Assembly (NCBI GenBank): GCA_944326115.1
Contig: CALVCQ010000017.1
Span: forward strand, 1 to 44,709
From: Candidatus Gastranaerophilales bacterium
GTDB lineage: Bacteria > Cyanobacteriota > Vampirovibrionia > Gastranaerophilales > Gastranaerophilaceae
Direction: 5' to 3'
Length of the DNA stretch: 44,709 bases
Each line of letters begins with the position of its first letter. Within the stretch, counting starts at the first letter, position 1. The translations under genes were made by a program, and so were the position numbers. The notes beneath the pieces were generated by a model, which worked only from the letters and a program-made list of their open reading frames with translations, made no database searches and was not told the DNA's origin. Shown here one piece after another: positions 26,823 to 35,854 of this stretch.

Positions 26823-28073
26823 TTATTCATTAAAAACAAGAAATGCTTCTTTTAAAAACTCATAACCTTTTAAGAAAGATTCTATATTTACCATTTCATC
26901 ACAGGAATGCATATTATAAATATCTGCAAGCCCGATAAGACAGGGCTTAAAGACTTTGCCGTATTTATTTTTTTCATGGGCATATATGTGAGTCTCAGCA
27001 CCGGCATGGAAAGAAGAAACTTCACCATTTATTCCTATTTTTTCGCAAGCTTTTATACAAACTTTCGGAATGGTTTCATCATCTGATTTTTCAAAAGCTT
27101 TCATCTTAGTTTTTGCGATAAATTCCGCATGTGCAAGCCCTTCATATTTTTTATTAAATTCATTTGTAATAATTTTGATTTCATCTATAAGTTTATTTTC
27201 ATCTGCTTCTTCCGAACTTCTTATAGAATATTTTGCAACAGCCTTTGTATTGATAATATTTGTCAGACTGTTGTCTGCAACGTAGTCAATATAGCTGTCT
27301 TCCAAAAGACCTTTCTGTGCAATTTTTTGAATAACCGGTTCTACTCCGCCGCCTATAACAGAACCTATATTTATTGAAGTTACAGTGCCGTATTCATCAC
27401 GTTTGTATTCACCCTGTGGAATTTGAGCAATAAGTTCTCCGATAAGTTTAACGGCATTAAGTCTTGTTTTATCGCCTATGTCTATACCGGAATGACCTCC
27501 TTTAAACGCATTTACAAGCAATGTTCCGTTAGTATAACTCGCACCGGCAATCTGTATTTGTCCGAGTTTATCAGCATCCAGAACCATTACATATTCAGAC
27601 TCTATTTCGTCAAATTTCACATTATGAATCCCTGACATATTTTGTTCTTCATCTTTTGTAAAAACAAGCTCCAATCCGCCGTGCTTAATTTCCGGATGTT
27701 CCTGCAGATATAAAGCAAGATATATTGCGGCAGAATCACCTGCTTTATCATCAGAACCAAGAGTTCTTTTTTTGTCTGTTTCGATAAAATTTCCGTCTGC
27801 TGAAACTCTTATATTTACACGGGATGTGTCACCAACAACATCCATGTGAGAGGACAAAAGCAGCGGTTTTTTAGAAGAATCTGTTGCAGGTATTTTCGCA
27901 ATAACATTACCAAAATCATCATGTTTTGCATTTATGCCAGCATCTGTTAATATTTGTACGATTTTTTGAGAAACTTTTTCTTCTTCTCCGGAAGGAGAAG
28001 GAATTTGCACCAGAGTACAAAAAAGATCTATAAGTTCATTGCTTTGTCTCAATTCTTCAATATCTTTTACCAT
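26823..28073 (-). CDS. M20 family metallopeptidase (PepT-like)
   Basis: A 416-residue di-zinc peptidase. Metal and catalytic motifs are S-S-H-M-D-V-V-G-D, L-G-S-D-D-K-A-G, F-T-K-D-E-E-Q-N and the late H-A-G-A-E-T-H. The lid domain between them contains F-K-G-G-H-S-G. It most resembles the tripeptide aminopeptidase branch and acts in the cytosol on short peptides. ATG 28073 is used rather than the TTG six bases upstream because AGGGG lies seven bases before it. Confidence 0.9.
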   Translation of the reverse strand: MVKDIEELRQSNELIDLFCTLVQIPSPSGEEEKVSQKIVQILTDAGINAKHDDFGNVIAKIPATDSSKKPLLLSSHMDVVGDTSRVNIRVSADGNFIETDKKRTLGSDDKAGDSAAIYLALYLQEHPEIKHGGLELVFTKDEEQNMSGIHNVKFDEIESEYVMVLDADKLGQIQIAGASYTNGTLLVNAFKGGHSGIDIGDKTRLNAVKLIGELIAQIPQGEYKRDEYGTVTSINIGSVIGGGVEPVIQKIAQKGLLEDSYIDYVADNSLTNIINTKAVAKYSIRSSEEADENKLIDEIKIITNEFNKKYEGLAHAEFIAKTKMKAFEKSDDETIPKVCIKACEKIGINGEVSSFHAGAETHIYAHEKNKYGKVFKPCLIGLADIYNMHSCDEMVNIESFLKGYEFLKEAFLVFNE

Positions 28074-28277
28074 AATCAAACCCCTTGAACTAACTATATT
28101 TTCAGAAAAGATAATCTGTTTATATACAGTTCGTTTTCATACTATTTATTTATAACTATAATAGTAGTTCTGCTTTTATTTGTAAATCAGTCATATATAT
28201 TGCATAAAAAATATAGAAGAAAGTCGAATGAAAGAATAAAACAGCAATGTCATTATATATTTTAAAAGGAATTTATA

Positions 28278-28337
28278 ATGACGAAAATTTTGATTGTATT
28301 ATTTGTATTAAGAATACTTGGTATAATGAATGCATAG
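28278..28337 (+). CDS. possible 19-residue hydrophobic peptide
   Basis: ATG 28278 is preceded by AAAAGGA at a good distance and encodes a short hydrophobic peptide beginning M-T-K-I-L-I-V-L-F-V. It lies in the 272-bp gap between two minus-strand genes with no clear promoter. Chance is quite possible. Confidence 0.2.
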   Translation: MTKILIVLFVLRILGIMNA

Positions 28338-28345
28338 ATATTTAT

Positions 28346-28951
28346 TTACGATAAAGAGGCATAAACTCTTTTTACTTCTTTAATATCCTGCCACATCAGC
28401 CATTTAGGACTGCCTTTATCTCTGGAGTCATTACGAAGCAGGTAGGAAGGATGAAAAATAGGCATCATCTTAGCGCCGAACGGTCCGTCAAACCATTGCC
28501 CACGAACTCTTGTAATACCTTTTGCACCTGGTAAAAATGACTGAACGGCAATATTTCCGCATAAAAGTATAATTTTCGGTTTCAAAGTATTTATCTGAAT
28601 ATCAAGATATTCTCTGCAAGCTTCTTTTTCTTCAAGCAGAGGATTTCTATTATCAGGAGGACGACATTTCAGGGTATTGCAAATATACACATCATTTTGT
28701 CTGGACAAACCTACACTGGCAAAAATTTTATCCAAAAGCTGACCCGCCCTGCCAACAAAAGGTTCTCCTTTTTGATCTTCCCAGTATCCGGGGGCCTCTC
28801 CTATCAACATTAGTTTATTGTTAGGAATGCCTCCGGAGAATACAGTTTTTGTACGCGTTTTACTAAGAGCACATTTACAACAGTTTTTACAACTGTTTTC
28901 AGCTTCTTCTAATATTGTATATGCGTTAATTAAATCAATATTATTTGTCAT
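28346..28951 (-). CDS. family 4 uracil-DNA glycosylase (4Fe-4S)
   Basis: A 201-residue enzyme excising uracil from DNA. The active-site motif is G-E-A-P-G-Y-W-E-D; G-K-R-like substrate loop F-V-G-R-A-G-Q-L-L follows, and H-P-S-Y-L-L is the second motif. Four cluster cysteines are seen: C24 and C27 (C-C-K-C-A-L), one in T-L-K-C-R-P-P, and one in E-A-C-R-E-Y. This fits the thermostable-type UDG4 common in bacteria lacking Ung. No Shine-Dalgarno is visible before the ATG. Confidence 0.93.
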   Translation of the reverse strand: MTNNIDLINAYTILEEAENSCKNCCKCALSKTRTKTVFSGGIPNNKLMLIGEAPGYWEDQKGEPFVGRAGQLLDKIFASVGLSRQNDVYICNTLKCRPPDNRNPLLEEKEACREYLDIQINTLKPKIILLCGNIAVQSFLPGAKGITRVRGQWFDGPFGAKMMPIFHPSYLLRNDSRDKGSPKWLMWQDIKEVKRVYASLS

Positions 28952-29021
28952 AACAAAAACCGTGCTTTACAGTTTTATTTTACAACAATACACGCAGTGA
29001 AAAAACTAATATTTTAGGGAT

Positions 29022-29330
29022 TTATACTTTTATATCAACATGTACAGTTGAATTTTCTGAACAGGTATCGTTTTTTAAAGCTGCACCATCAAAAGCTTCT
29101 GTTTCAGAGTCAGAGTCGCTTATATTTTCATCAGATTCAGTATTTTTAAGAGCATCTTTAGCTTTTTCAATTGCCTTATCCTGAATATCTTTAATAGTAT
29201 CTGATACTCCCTGAATCATTTCAGATTGGAGCTGCGCAGAACTTTTTGAATTTTTTTGTAATATAGCAAGCCAGTCTGACATGTTAGCAGTAGAGGATTG
29301 TTCATTAATTGTTGAATAATTGAGAATCAT
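29022..29330 (-). CDS. 102-residue unknown protein, helical with acidic tail
   Basis: No family recognised. Residues 15-68 form an amphipathic helix rich in Gln, Lys and Ala (S-E-M-I-Q-G-V-S-D-T-I-K-D-I-Q-D-K-A); the rest is acidic and Ser-rich (S-D-S-D-S-E-T-E). AGGAG lies eight bases before the ATG, which supports a real gene. It is the downstream neighbour of the YjfB-like small protein, but a terminator lies between them. Confidence 0.6.
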   Translation of the reverse strand: MILNYSTINEQSSTANMSDWLAILQKNSKSSAQLQSEMIQGVSDTIKDIQDKAIEKAKDALKNTESDENISDSDSETEAFDGAALKNDTCSENSTVHVDIKV

Positions 29331-29560
29331 AATAAAATCTCCTATTTCCTATTTAATCTTGTCAGATTACTCCGTTGTGCTCTAAAAATTGCTTTTTGTT
29401 AAACAACTTTGCCTGGGTACATACGGTCTCTCTCTTAAAATAAAAAATCAGTTATATTTTATTTAGCAGAGTCATATTACGAATTTTTCCCTGACATATT
29501 TTATTAACAGCTAAATTATAATTCTTTTTTTGGAAAATACATCATACCAACATATTAAAA
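29331..29560. other. intergenic region, nothing identified
   Basis: Between two minus-strand small genes. AT-rich, with no RNA, repeat or clear promoter seen; the promoter of the 102-residue gene should lie here. Confidence 0.4.
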
Positions 29561-29594
29561 AATAAAAGGTCTTATATAAAAAAGACCTTTTATT
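29561..29594 (-). terminator. intrinsic terminator of the 67-residue gene
   Basis: A perfect 13-bp stem, AATAAAAGGTCTT (29561-29573) with AAGACCTTTTATT (29582-29594), lies 5 bp beyond the minus-strand stop and is T-rich on both strands. Confidence 0.88.
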
Positions 29595-29598
29595 TTGA

Positions 29599-29802
29599 TT
29601 AAACTCTGATATCAATGGGGGATTTAAGCTGTGCCGCCGTTATTGTTGACGGATCTTGAGGTGCAACATTCATTGCACCCTGTAAAAGCTGTAATGCAAT
29701 TGCCCCCTGCTGCTTTTGCAAAGACAATCCCTGACATGCCATTTGTATGCTTAATGTCTGGCTTGCCATAGCAGAGCTCATTGAACTGATTGCATTTGAC
29801 AT
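29599..29802 (-). CDS. 67-residue protein resembling YjfB-type putative motility proteins
   Basis: A short protein with M-S-S-A-M-A-S-Q-T-L-S-I-Q-M and Q-G-A-I-A-L-Q-L-L-Q-G-A. This pattern (S-M-x-M-x-Q ... V-x-x-K ... G-x-x-x-x-x-L-L) recalls the YjfB_2 family of small proteins annotated as motility proteins of unknown mechanism. The match is from memory and short. AAGGA lies upstream of the ATG. A perfect terminator follows, so it is probably a monocistronic gene. Confidence 0.6.
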   Translation of the reverse strand: MSNAISSMSSAMASQTLSIQMACQGLSLQKQQGAIALQLLQGAMNVAPQDPSTITAAQLKSPIDIRV

Positions 29803-29936
29803 TTTTTGTCTTATCCTTCTTTCTTGTATACATGGGTATTATATCATCCGTACAAAATTTTATAACTATACAAACGGATGATATTAATGTTACAGACAAG
29901 TTTATAACCGGAAAAAGAACAAATAAGCTTGAAACT

Positions 29937-31697
29937 CTATTTTTCAATCTTATTGTTTTCAGGTTCTTTTATGCCTTCAGTACCGGGGAAACTGTTTTTG
30001 CCCGTTCTTAAGTATGTAATATAATATTGAATTTTAGGAATAATTGTGGACAGGAACAAAGCTGATACCCCCATGCCGAGTCCCATAAACAATCCGTACT
30101 TATGATAATTTCGTTTATTGAGTTTCAGCATAGATGCAAAATCCACATTTTTGTTGTTATCAACAGCATCTTTTATAATAGCTTCAATATAATCAATTAT
30201 ATTCTGTCTGCTTTTTTCAATAGATTCCTGAGATATATATTTATAAGGGTTAGTCAATGGTCTTGTCTTTTTTGCCAGAGATTTTGTACTGTTGACATCT
30301 ATCAGGTCTCCCTCAAAAATGTTTTCCAGTATTCCTTTCAAAAATTCGGGTTCTCTTGCTGCACCGCCTTTTAATACATCTGAAACCTGTGTTTCAGTAA
30401 GGATTTTTTCAAATGTTTTCAGCTTTTCATTGTATTTTTCAGGCTGCAATCCTGACATTCTCTGTGCAAGATTTTTGATTTGTTCCGGATTCTCAAATGC
30501 AGATGAATTATTATTAACAAGTTCTTCAAATTCTGACAGAGTAATTGTTCTGATTGGTTGTTTTTGTTTAACAGGTATTAAACCGAGGAATTTTTTTGTT
30601 ATAAATTCATCTCTTTGCGGGAATTTCTGTCCGAAAACTTTATTAAATATATTATTTCCTTGTTCTTCATTGCCCAGAACAAATGCCCTAAAAGCCTCCG
30701 GTGTCATTTCCGAAAGACCGGCTTTACCCATTTTTTCCACAAGTTTATTATGAGTTTCCATTGCACTCATCGGATTAAGTCCTGTGTTCAAGCCTTTAAA
30801 TTTATCATGTTTGCTCATAAATTTAACAATAAGAGGCATTGTAAACACATAAAACGGTATGGAAACAAGATCTCTGAACATGATTTCCACACGTTCATCA
30901 TTATTTCTTGCGTTAATTGTTCTGCCGCTTACTGTGCCGACATCCGTCCCGAGCAGCTGCCAAACTCTGTTTTCATCAAAATTTTGAACTATACGAAGCA
31001 TTGTTTCTACAGAACCTTTAAAAGAAGGTGCGGATACAGATGAAGTTTTTAAAGGATTGGTTTTATCCATCAATGCTTTAAAATTATCAACGGCATTTAT
31101 TGATATACCTTTTGCAGAAAAGATAGAACGGGCATCTTTAATTGTAAGTCTGCTGGTATACGGATTTGGACCTTTTTCATGGTTAGGATCCTTTTTATTC
31201 ATCCTTCCATAAATATGTTTTGTAATTGCCTGATTGGCTTTTGGCACTACATAACCGATAAACATACATGCCGTAAGCAAACTTACAATAGTCTTACCAA
31301 CAGAAAATTGAGCAAGATATTTCGGTGATACTGTCAGCTTAGAAGCCATTTTAGTTATATAGTTTTTAAATGGTGTTCTGACCTCATCAACACCGACAGA
31401 AGGCATATCTTTCGGAATTTTCATAAACTTCTGTCCGATTTTATCAAACAAAAAAGATGCTATTGCTGTACCATACAACCAGAAAACAGCACCCAGGGAC
31501 TCTTCGGTCAATCTTTCACGTGCCTCGACAAAACCGTCTCTTTTATATGCCTGATATGTCCTTCCGCCTGTAACTGTTCCTTCAAGAAGTAATACCGGTA
31601 AAACAGCACCTTTTCTATCCAGACTGGTTACAAATTTACGTAACAGTGATGTTTTTTGTATTAAATATTTTGTGTAATTTGAGGGGTCTATTTTCAT
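29937..31697 (-). CDS. 586-residue membrane-associated protein of unknown family
   Basis: Not recognised. The N-terminal 100 residues include hydrophobic segments (A-V-L-P-V-L-L-L-E-G and A-V-F-W-L-Y-G-T-A-I-A-S-F-L-F). Further likely membrane segments are near residues 145-170 and 290-310, and a C-terminal one (G-L-G-M-G-V-S-A-L-F-L-S-T-I-I) at about 550-565. The middle is soluble and helical. A short S-A-P-S-F-K-G motif occurs near residue 235. ATG 31697 is preferred over a TTG at 31730; neither has a clear ribosome site. Confidence 0.72.
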   Translation of the reverse strand: MKIDPSNYTKYLIQKTSLLRKFVTSLDRKGAVLPVLLLEGTVTGGRTYQAYKRDGFVEARERLTEESLGAVFWLYGTAIASFLFDKIGQKFMKIPKDMPSVGVDEVRTPFKNYITKMASKLTVSPKYLAQFSVGKTIVSLLTACMFIGYVVPKANQAITKHIYGRMNKKDPNHEKGPNPYTSRLTIKDARSIFSAKGISINAVDNFKALMDKTNPLKTSSVSAPSFKGSVETMLRIVQNFDENRVWQLLGTDVGTVSGRTINARNNDERVEIMFRDLVSIPFYVFTMPLIVKFMSKHDKFKGLNTGLNPMSAMETHNKLVEKMGKAGLSEMTPEAFRAFVLGNEEQGNNIFNKVFGQKFPQRDEFITKKFLGLIPVKQKQPIRTITLSEFEELVNNNSSAFENPEQIKNLAQRMSGLQPEKYNEKLKTFEKILTETQVSDVLKGGAAREPEFLKGILENIFEGDLIDVNSTKSLAKKTRPLTNPYKYISQESIEKSRQNIIDYIEAIIKDAVDNNKNVDFASMLKLNKRNYHKYGLFMGLGMGVSALFLSTIIPKIQYYITYLRTGKNSFPGTEGIKEPENNKIEK

Positions 31698-31798
31698 TTT
31701 TATCTGCTTTTGTTCCGGTAGTTTTAACAATTGTCAAGAATTATTTTTGCACAAAAATAATATAATAATCAGACAAAATTTTACACTTTTTTACATTC

Positions 31799-32860
31799 CT
31801 ACACAATTATTTCATAAGCTCTTAACGGCTGAACATTGTCACTGGAAAGTGAATAAGCTGCGGTTCTTGATTTTGAAGGAGGGTGATTATATGAAGTTTC
31901 TGATATACCCGGATCTCTAAGCCTGTAAATTTCCGCAACTCTGTCATCCAGAGCTTTTGAGGATTGTTTATACAAATCAGCAACATAATCCATTTCGGGA
32001 TCATATAAGTCTTTCACATTATTTATCCAGTATTGAGCCTGAACCCTGTAGGCATCCTGTTCTTCTTTTACAGATGTATACGGATCATTGTCTTTCCCGT
32101 GAACAAACTCATGAATAAGATATGCGCCGGTAAGCTTAGGGTCTGCATAAGTGTATTCATCCGTAATAGAAATTTTTCTTTTATTGTGTTCGTATTGAGC
32201 AATGTTTGAGCGTCCTCCCATTTTAGAAGTTTTATCAAATGAAACCGTGATATCTTTCATATCGTCAGTATAGCCTTTCGGGAAAAAACCTTTTGCAATT
32301 TTTACAGCCTGAGTAAGGTTGTTTATTGCATCATCATATCTCTCCTGTCTTGCTCTGACAGGGTCGATACACGAGAGCAGCAGATTCTGTGCATCAAGAA
32401 GATTTCTCTTTGCATAATCATAATGAGGTTCTATTTCAAGAGCTTTATTAAAGCACTCTATAGATTTAGAAAGCATTCCTGACTTTTTATAACATTCCCC
32501 GAGTAATGTTATATTTTCAATATCCTCAGGATTTTGGTTTAAATATATTTGTAAATGTTGTATTGCTTCTTTATAATTGCCGTTATAATTTAATGTTTTT
32601 GCAAGATTTAAATGTGTGTTTACATTGCCTGGATTATTTTTCAAAGACTGTTGATAATATTCAACCGCTTTATCATAATTGCCGGAATTCATATATTCAT
32701 CGGCTTTTATTCTGGCGTAATCATAGCTGACAACACCGGCATTGAGCGGCTCTTGAGAACTGTTCAAGACCTGTAGTTTTGATTTAAAAGAAGGACTATT
32801 CACTCTGTTAAAAATATATGAAACCAATTTTATCTTCCAATATTTATTCTTTAAATCCAA
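31799..32860 (-). CDS. TPR protein with C-terminal HExxH metallopeptidase-like domain
   Basis: A 353-residue protein. Residues 50-155 contain three TPR units (Y-D-K-A-V-E-Y-Y-Q-Q-S-L-K-N-N-P and similar). Residues 200-350 carry L-I-H-E-F-V-H-G-K-D, a zinc motif with H250, E251 and H254 and a possible third ligand in the E-E-Q-D-A-Y helix at 266-271. It is probably a zinc peptidase with a TPR recognition arm. There is no signal peptide; the N-terminus has S-P-S-F-K-S. The start at TTG 32860 is uncertain, since no ATG occurs before residue 57 and no Shine-Dalgarno is seen. Confidence 0.72.
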   Translation of the reverse strand: MDLKNKYWKIKLVSYIFNRVNSPSFKSKLQVLNSSQEPLNAGVVSYDYARIKADEYMNSGNYDKAVEYYQQSLKNNPGNVNTHLNLAKTLNYNGNYKEAIQHLQIYLNQNPEDIENITLLGECYKKSGMLSKSIECFNKALEIEPHYDYAKRNLLDAQNLLLSCIDPVRARQERYDDAINNLTQAVKIAKGFFPKGYTDDMKDITVSFDKTSKMGGRSNIAQYEHNKRKISITDEYTYADPKLTGAYLIHEFVHGKDNDPYTSVKEEQDAYRVQAQYWINNVKDLYDPEMDYVADLYKQSSKALDDRVAEIYRLRDPGISETSYNHPPSKSRTAAYSLSSDNVQPLRAYEIIV

Positions 32861-33018
32861 AGCCAGTTGATACTATTCACTAAAAAAATATAGTGATATA
32901 TAGTTTTCTTCAGACTTTTTAATTTTGCTGCGGAGTTTACTCATTTTTTTATGATAAAACACCTGATTACAAAAAATTGTTATTTTTGTTTAATTTTTTT
33001 ATAAAACTAAACATTAAG

Positions 33019-33072
33019 AGTTATCTGCAACTAAAATATGCCCTAATGAGAATATTTTTGTTGCAGATAACT
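33019..33072 (-). terminator. long perfect hairpin after the 874-residue M16 gene
   Basis: AGTTATCTGCAAC (33019-33031) pairs perfectly with GTTGCAGATAACT (33060-33072); after one T-T mismatch a further seven pairs (33033-33039 with 33052-33058) close a 12-nt loop. It lies 12 bp beyond the stop of the minus-strand M16 gene. No good U-run follows, so it may be a stabiliser or recombination remnant rather than an intrinsic terminator. Confidence 0.55.
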
Positions 33073-33084
33073 GTTAGATTAAAA

Positions 33085-35709
33085 TTAAAATTGGTTCAGG
33101 CAGTTTTCGGGTGCCACTATTGTAAACACATAGGGTTTTGAAAAATATTTGTTTGCGGTTTTTATAACATCCGAGGTTGTTACATTCTCTATAAGCTGCG
33201 GAAATTCATTTATATACTCAAAACCTCTGGCTGACAATTCAAACCAGCCGAGTGTAGAAGCTTTTTCCATATTTGTTTCCTGCGAAAGTACAAAATTGCC
33301 GAGAATTTTATCTTTTGCTTCTCTTAGTTCTTTATCTGATACAAACTCTTTTTTAAGACAATTAATTTCTCTTAAAAGTTCATTTTTAGAATGAAGAGCA
33401 GTATCAGGGTTTGTACCTATATAAAGAACAAACATGCCTTTGTTTACGTATGACACAAAACCTGAACCCACCTGATAAGCAAGCCCCTGTTCTCCTCTCA
33501 GATTGCTGAAAAGACGGGAGCTCATACCGCCCCCGAGAATAGAATCTATTACCTGCAGTGCGGCTGTGTCTTTTTTGTTGTCAACACCGTCTGTTGTCCA
33601 GCCAAGAATAACCCATGCGGCTTCAGATTCCTGTGCTTTTTTTACTGTTTTTGTTCCTGTTAAAGGTTTGAAAATATTTTTGTATGTTGTGTATTCGAAT
33701 TTTTTTGTATTTTCATTTGTTCTGTTACAAAATATATTTTCTATATTTTCTATTATTTCTTTATCATCCACATTGCCGTTTACTGATATAACAAGATTTT
33801 CCGGACTAAACAGAGTTTTGTAATAATCAAGAATATCCTGTTTATTTATATTTGGAATTGTTTTTTCATAAATTTTTCCGGTTGTTGCATAGGGAGTATT
33901 TTTCCAGATTTCTGTTTTGAACTCTTCAAAAGCTATGCTTGACGGAGTATCTCTGTTTTTTTGTATAGCAAGAATTTTTTCTGATTTTATTCTTTCGATT
34001 TCATTTTCATCAAAAGAAGCATTATTTACTATTTCATCTAAAAGATTAAAGGTTAAGGGTAAATCGTTTTTTGTGGTTTTAACTGAAATTGAAAAATAAT
34101 CAGCACTGTTTGCGGGAACAATTTTGATTCCGTTTTGCTCCATAATCTGGGACAAATCGAGTGCGGAATATTTTTTTGTACCCTTAAGCATTGCCGTTGC
34201 GGTTACAGAACCTACACCGGCTTTCTTTTCAATATAGCTTCCTCCTTTTGCATAAATCTGCATTGCAACAATATCGTTTAATTTGTTGTGATTTATTATA
34301 AGATTTATGTTGTTTGAAAGTTTGTACTGTGTGATATTTTTATCCTGTTTTATAACAGCAGGCGATATTTTTTGAACATTGCTTATTTTTTTAATATTCT
34401 CCTGAGGCTGTGTCTCGGGCAGCATAACAGAAATCACTGCATGCTGCGGGTTTAAATATTTTTTTGCAGCATTCACAACATCAGCTTTTGTGACTTTTTT
34501 GATATTCTCTACATATTCATCATAAAATTTTGAATCACCATACACAAGTGTTGTATAACCGAGTTCGTTAGCTATATTTGAGGTTGATTCTCTTGAATAA
34601 AAAGTGTCTCTTTCAATAATACTTTTTGCCGTATTTATATCCTGCTCGTCAATATTGCCGTTTCGAACCTTGTTTATTTCATCAAAAATTGCTTTTTTAA
34701 CCTTATCTTTGTTTTCTGGTATAAAATTTGCACTGATAACAACCAGACTGTCCTGTTTCATAGAGGCATGACCTGCAGAGATACTGTAGGCAAGCTGTTT
34801 TTGTTCTTTTACTGCCTGATAAAGCTTTGATGTCCTGCCATCACCAAGTATTGTAGCAAGGACATCAAGCGCATAACCGTCATTTCTTTTTTCTTCAGGA
34901 ACGCCTCTGAATCCGATAACCATATACCCTGTCTGCACTTTGTCATGTGCTTCTACCTGAAGCTGGCGTTCTATGTTTTTATCATTTTTATAAACAGGCT
35001 TTTTGGTTTTTGCTGTTTCTTTTTTGTTAAAATTTTGTTTTACGGCATTAAGTGCTTGCTGCGTATTTACATCGCCTACAATAACCGTAATCATGTTGGA
35101 CGGATTGTACCAGCAGTTGTAAAAGTCCAGAATTTCTTCTCTTGTAATATTTTCTATAATTTCTTTTTTCCCGATAACTTTTCTTTTATACGGATGATTT
35201 GCATAAAATCCTCCAATCATGTTTTCATAGAGCTTATTCTCAGGGTTGTCGTTTGTTTTTGCAATTTCTTCTATTACGACTTTTCTTTCCTTTTCAAGCT
35301 CTTTTCTCGGAATAAGAGGATTCATAAGCATATCAGCATGCAATTCTATTGCGGTGTCAAAGTCTTTTGAAGGGATAGTTATATAATAGTGGGTAAAATC
35401 CTTGCTTGTTGCAGCGTTTGTTACAGCTCCTTTTGTCTCGAGTATTTTATCAAATTCGCCCGTGGGGTGTTTTGTTGTTCCTTTAAAAAACAAATGTTCA
35501 AGAAAATGCGCCACGCCGTTATTTTTGTCGTTTTCGTTTACGGAACCGGTTTTTATCCATGTGTCTATGGTAACTATAGGGTTGTCATGGACCTCTTTTA
35601 TAATTACGGTCTGTCCGTTATCCAGTTTGTATGTTGAATAATCAAGCGCAAAAACGCTCTGTGAAATGCTTAAAAATATTATAAAAACAAGAGTTGCAAA
35701 TTTTTTCAT
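33085..35709 (-). CDS. secreted full-length M16 zinc peptidase (fused two-domain)
   Basis: An 874-residue protein with a signal peptide (residues 1-21, ending S-V-F-A). The N-terminal half is catalytic: H-F-L-E-H at 68-72 and the third Glu in V-V-I-E-E-I-A at 147-148, the usual 76-residue distance. The C-terminal half is a second M16 unit without HxxEH but with G-M-S-S-R-L-F-S-N-L-R-G-E-Q-G-L-A-Y. It thus fuses in one exported chain what the genes at 9410 and 10758 do as separate cytoplasmic subunits. It probably degrades peptides in the periplasm. Confidence 0.93.
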   Translation of the reverse strand: MKKFATLVFIIFLSISQSVFALDYSTYKLDNGQTVIIKEVHDNPIVTIDTWIKTGSVNENDKNNGVAHFLEHLFFKGTTKHPTGEFDKILETKGAVTNAATSKDFTHYYITIPSKDFDTAIELHADMLMNPLIPRKELEKERKVVIEEIAKTNDNPENKLYENMIGGFYANHPYKRKVIGKKEIIENITREEILDFYNCWYNPSNMITVIVGDVNTQQALNAVKQNFNKKETAKTKKPVYKNDKNIERQLQVEAHDKVQTGYMVIGFRGVPEEKRNDGYALDVLATILGDGRTSKLYQAVKEQKQLAYSISAGHASMKQDSLVVISANFIPENKDKVKKAIFDEINKVRNGNIDEQDINTAKSIIERDTFYSRESTSNIANELGYTTLVYGDSKFYDEYVENIKKVTKADVVNAAKKYLNPQHAVISVMLPETQPQENIKKISNVQKISPAVIKQDKNITQYKLSNNINLIINHNKLNDIVAMQIYAKGGSYIEKKAGVGSVTATAMLKGTKKYSALDLSQIMEQNGIKIVPANSADYFSISVKTTKNDLPLTFNLLDEIVNNASFDENEIERIKSEKILAIQKNRDTPSSIAFEEFKTEIWKNTPYATTGKIYEKTIPNINKQDILDYYKTLFSPENLVISVNGNVDDKEIIENIENIFCNRTNENTKKFEYTTYKNIFKPLTGTKTVKKAQESEAAWVILGWTTDGVDNKKDTAALQVIDSILGGGMSSRLFSNLRGEQGLAYQVGSGFVSYVNKGMFVLYIGTNPDTALHSKNELLREINCLKKEFVSDKELREAKDKILGNFVLSQETNMEKASTLGWFELSARGFEYINEFPQLIENVTTSDVIKTANKYFSKPYVFTIVAPENCLNQF

Positions 35710-35842
35710 TATTAAATCCCCATTATCATTGAATACAAAATTATACTATACATTTTAAAACAGACGCATAGTCTTAACAGACTATAAAAAGAAGAATTTT
35801 ATGATAGCTCTTTTGTCCAATGGTTTTATTGTATTTGTTATT

Positions 35843-35848
35843 TAAAAT
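35843..35848 (+). promoter_or_regulatory. -10 hexamer, predicted leaderless start
   Basis: TAAAAT at -12 to -7 from the ATG at 35855; no Shine-Dalgarno. A TTGTCC lies further upstream with too long a spacer for a standard -35. Confidence 0.35.
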
Positions 35849-35854
35849 ACGTTT

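Noticed and set aside
28294..28327. Plus-strand promoter ending in TATAAT at 28322-28327
   Set aside because: No -35 at 16-18 bp, and it points into the 3' end of the minus-strand uracil-DNA glycosylase gene with nothing downstream.
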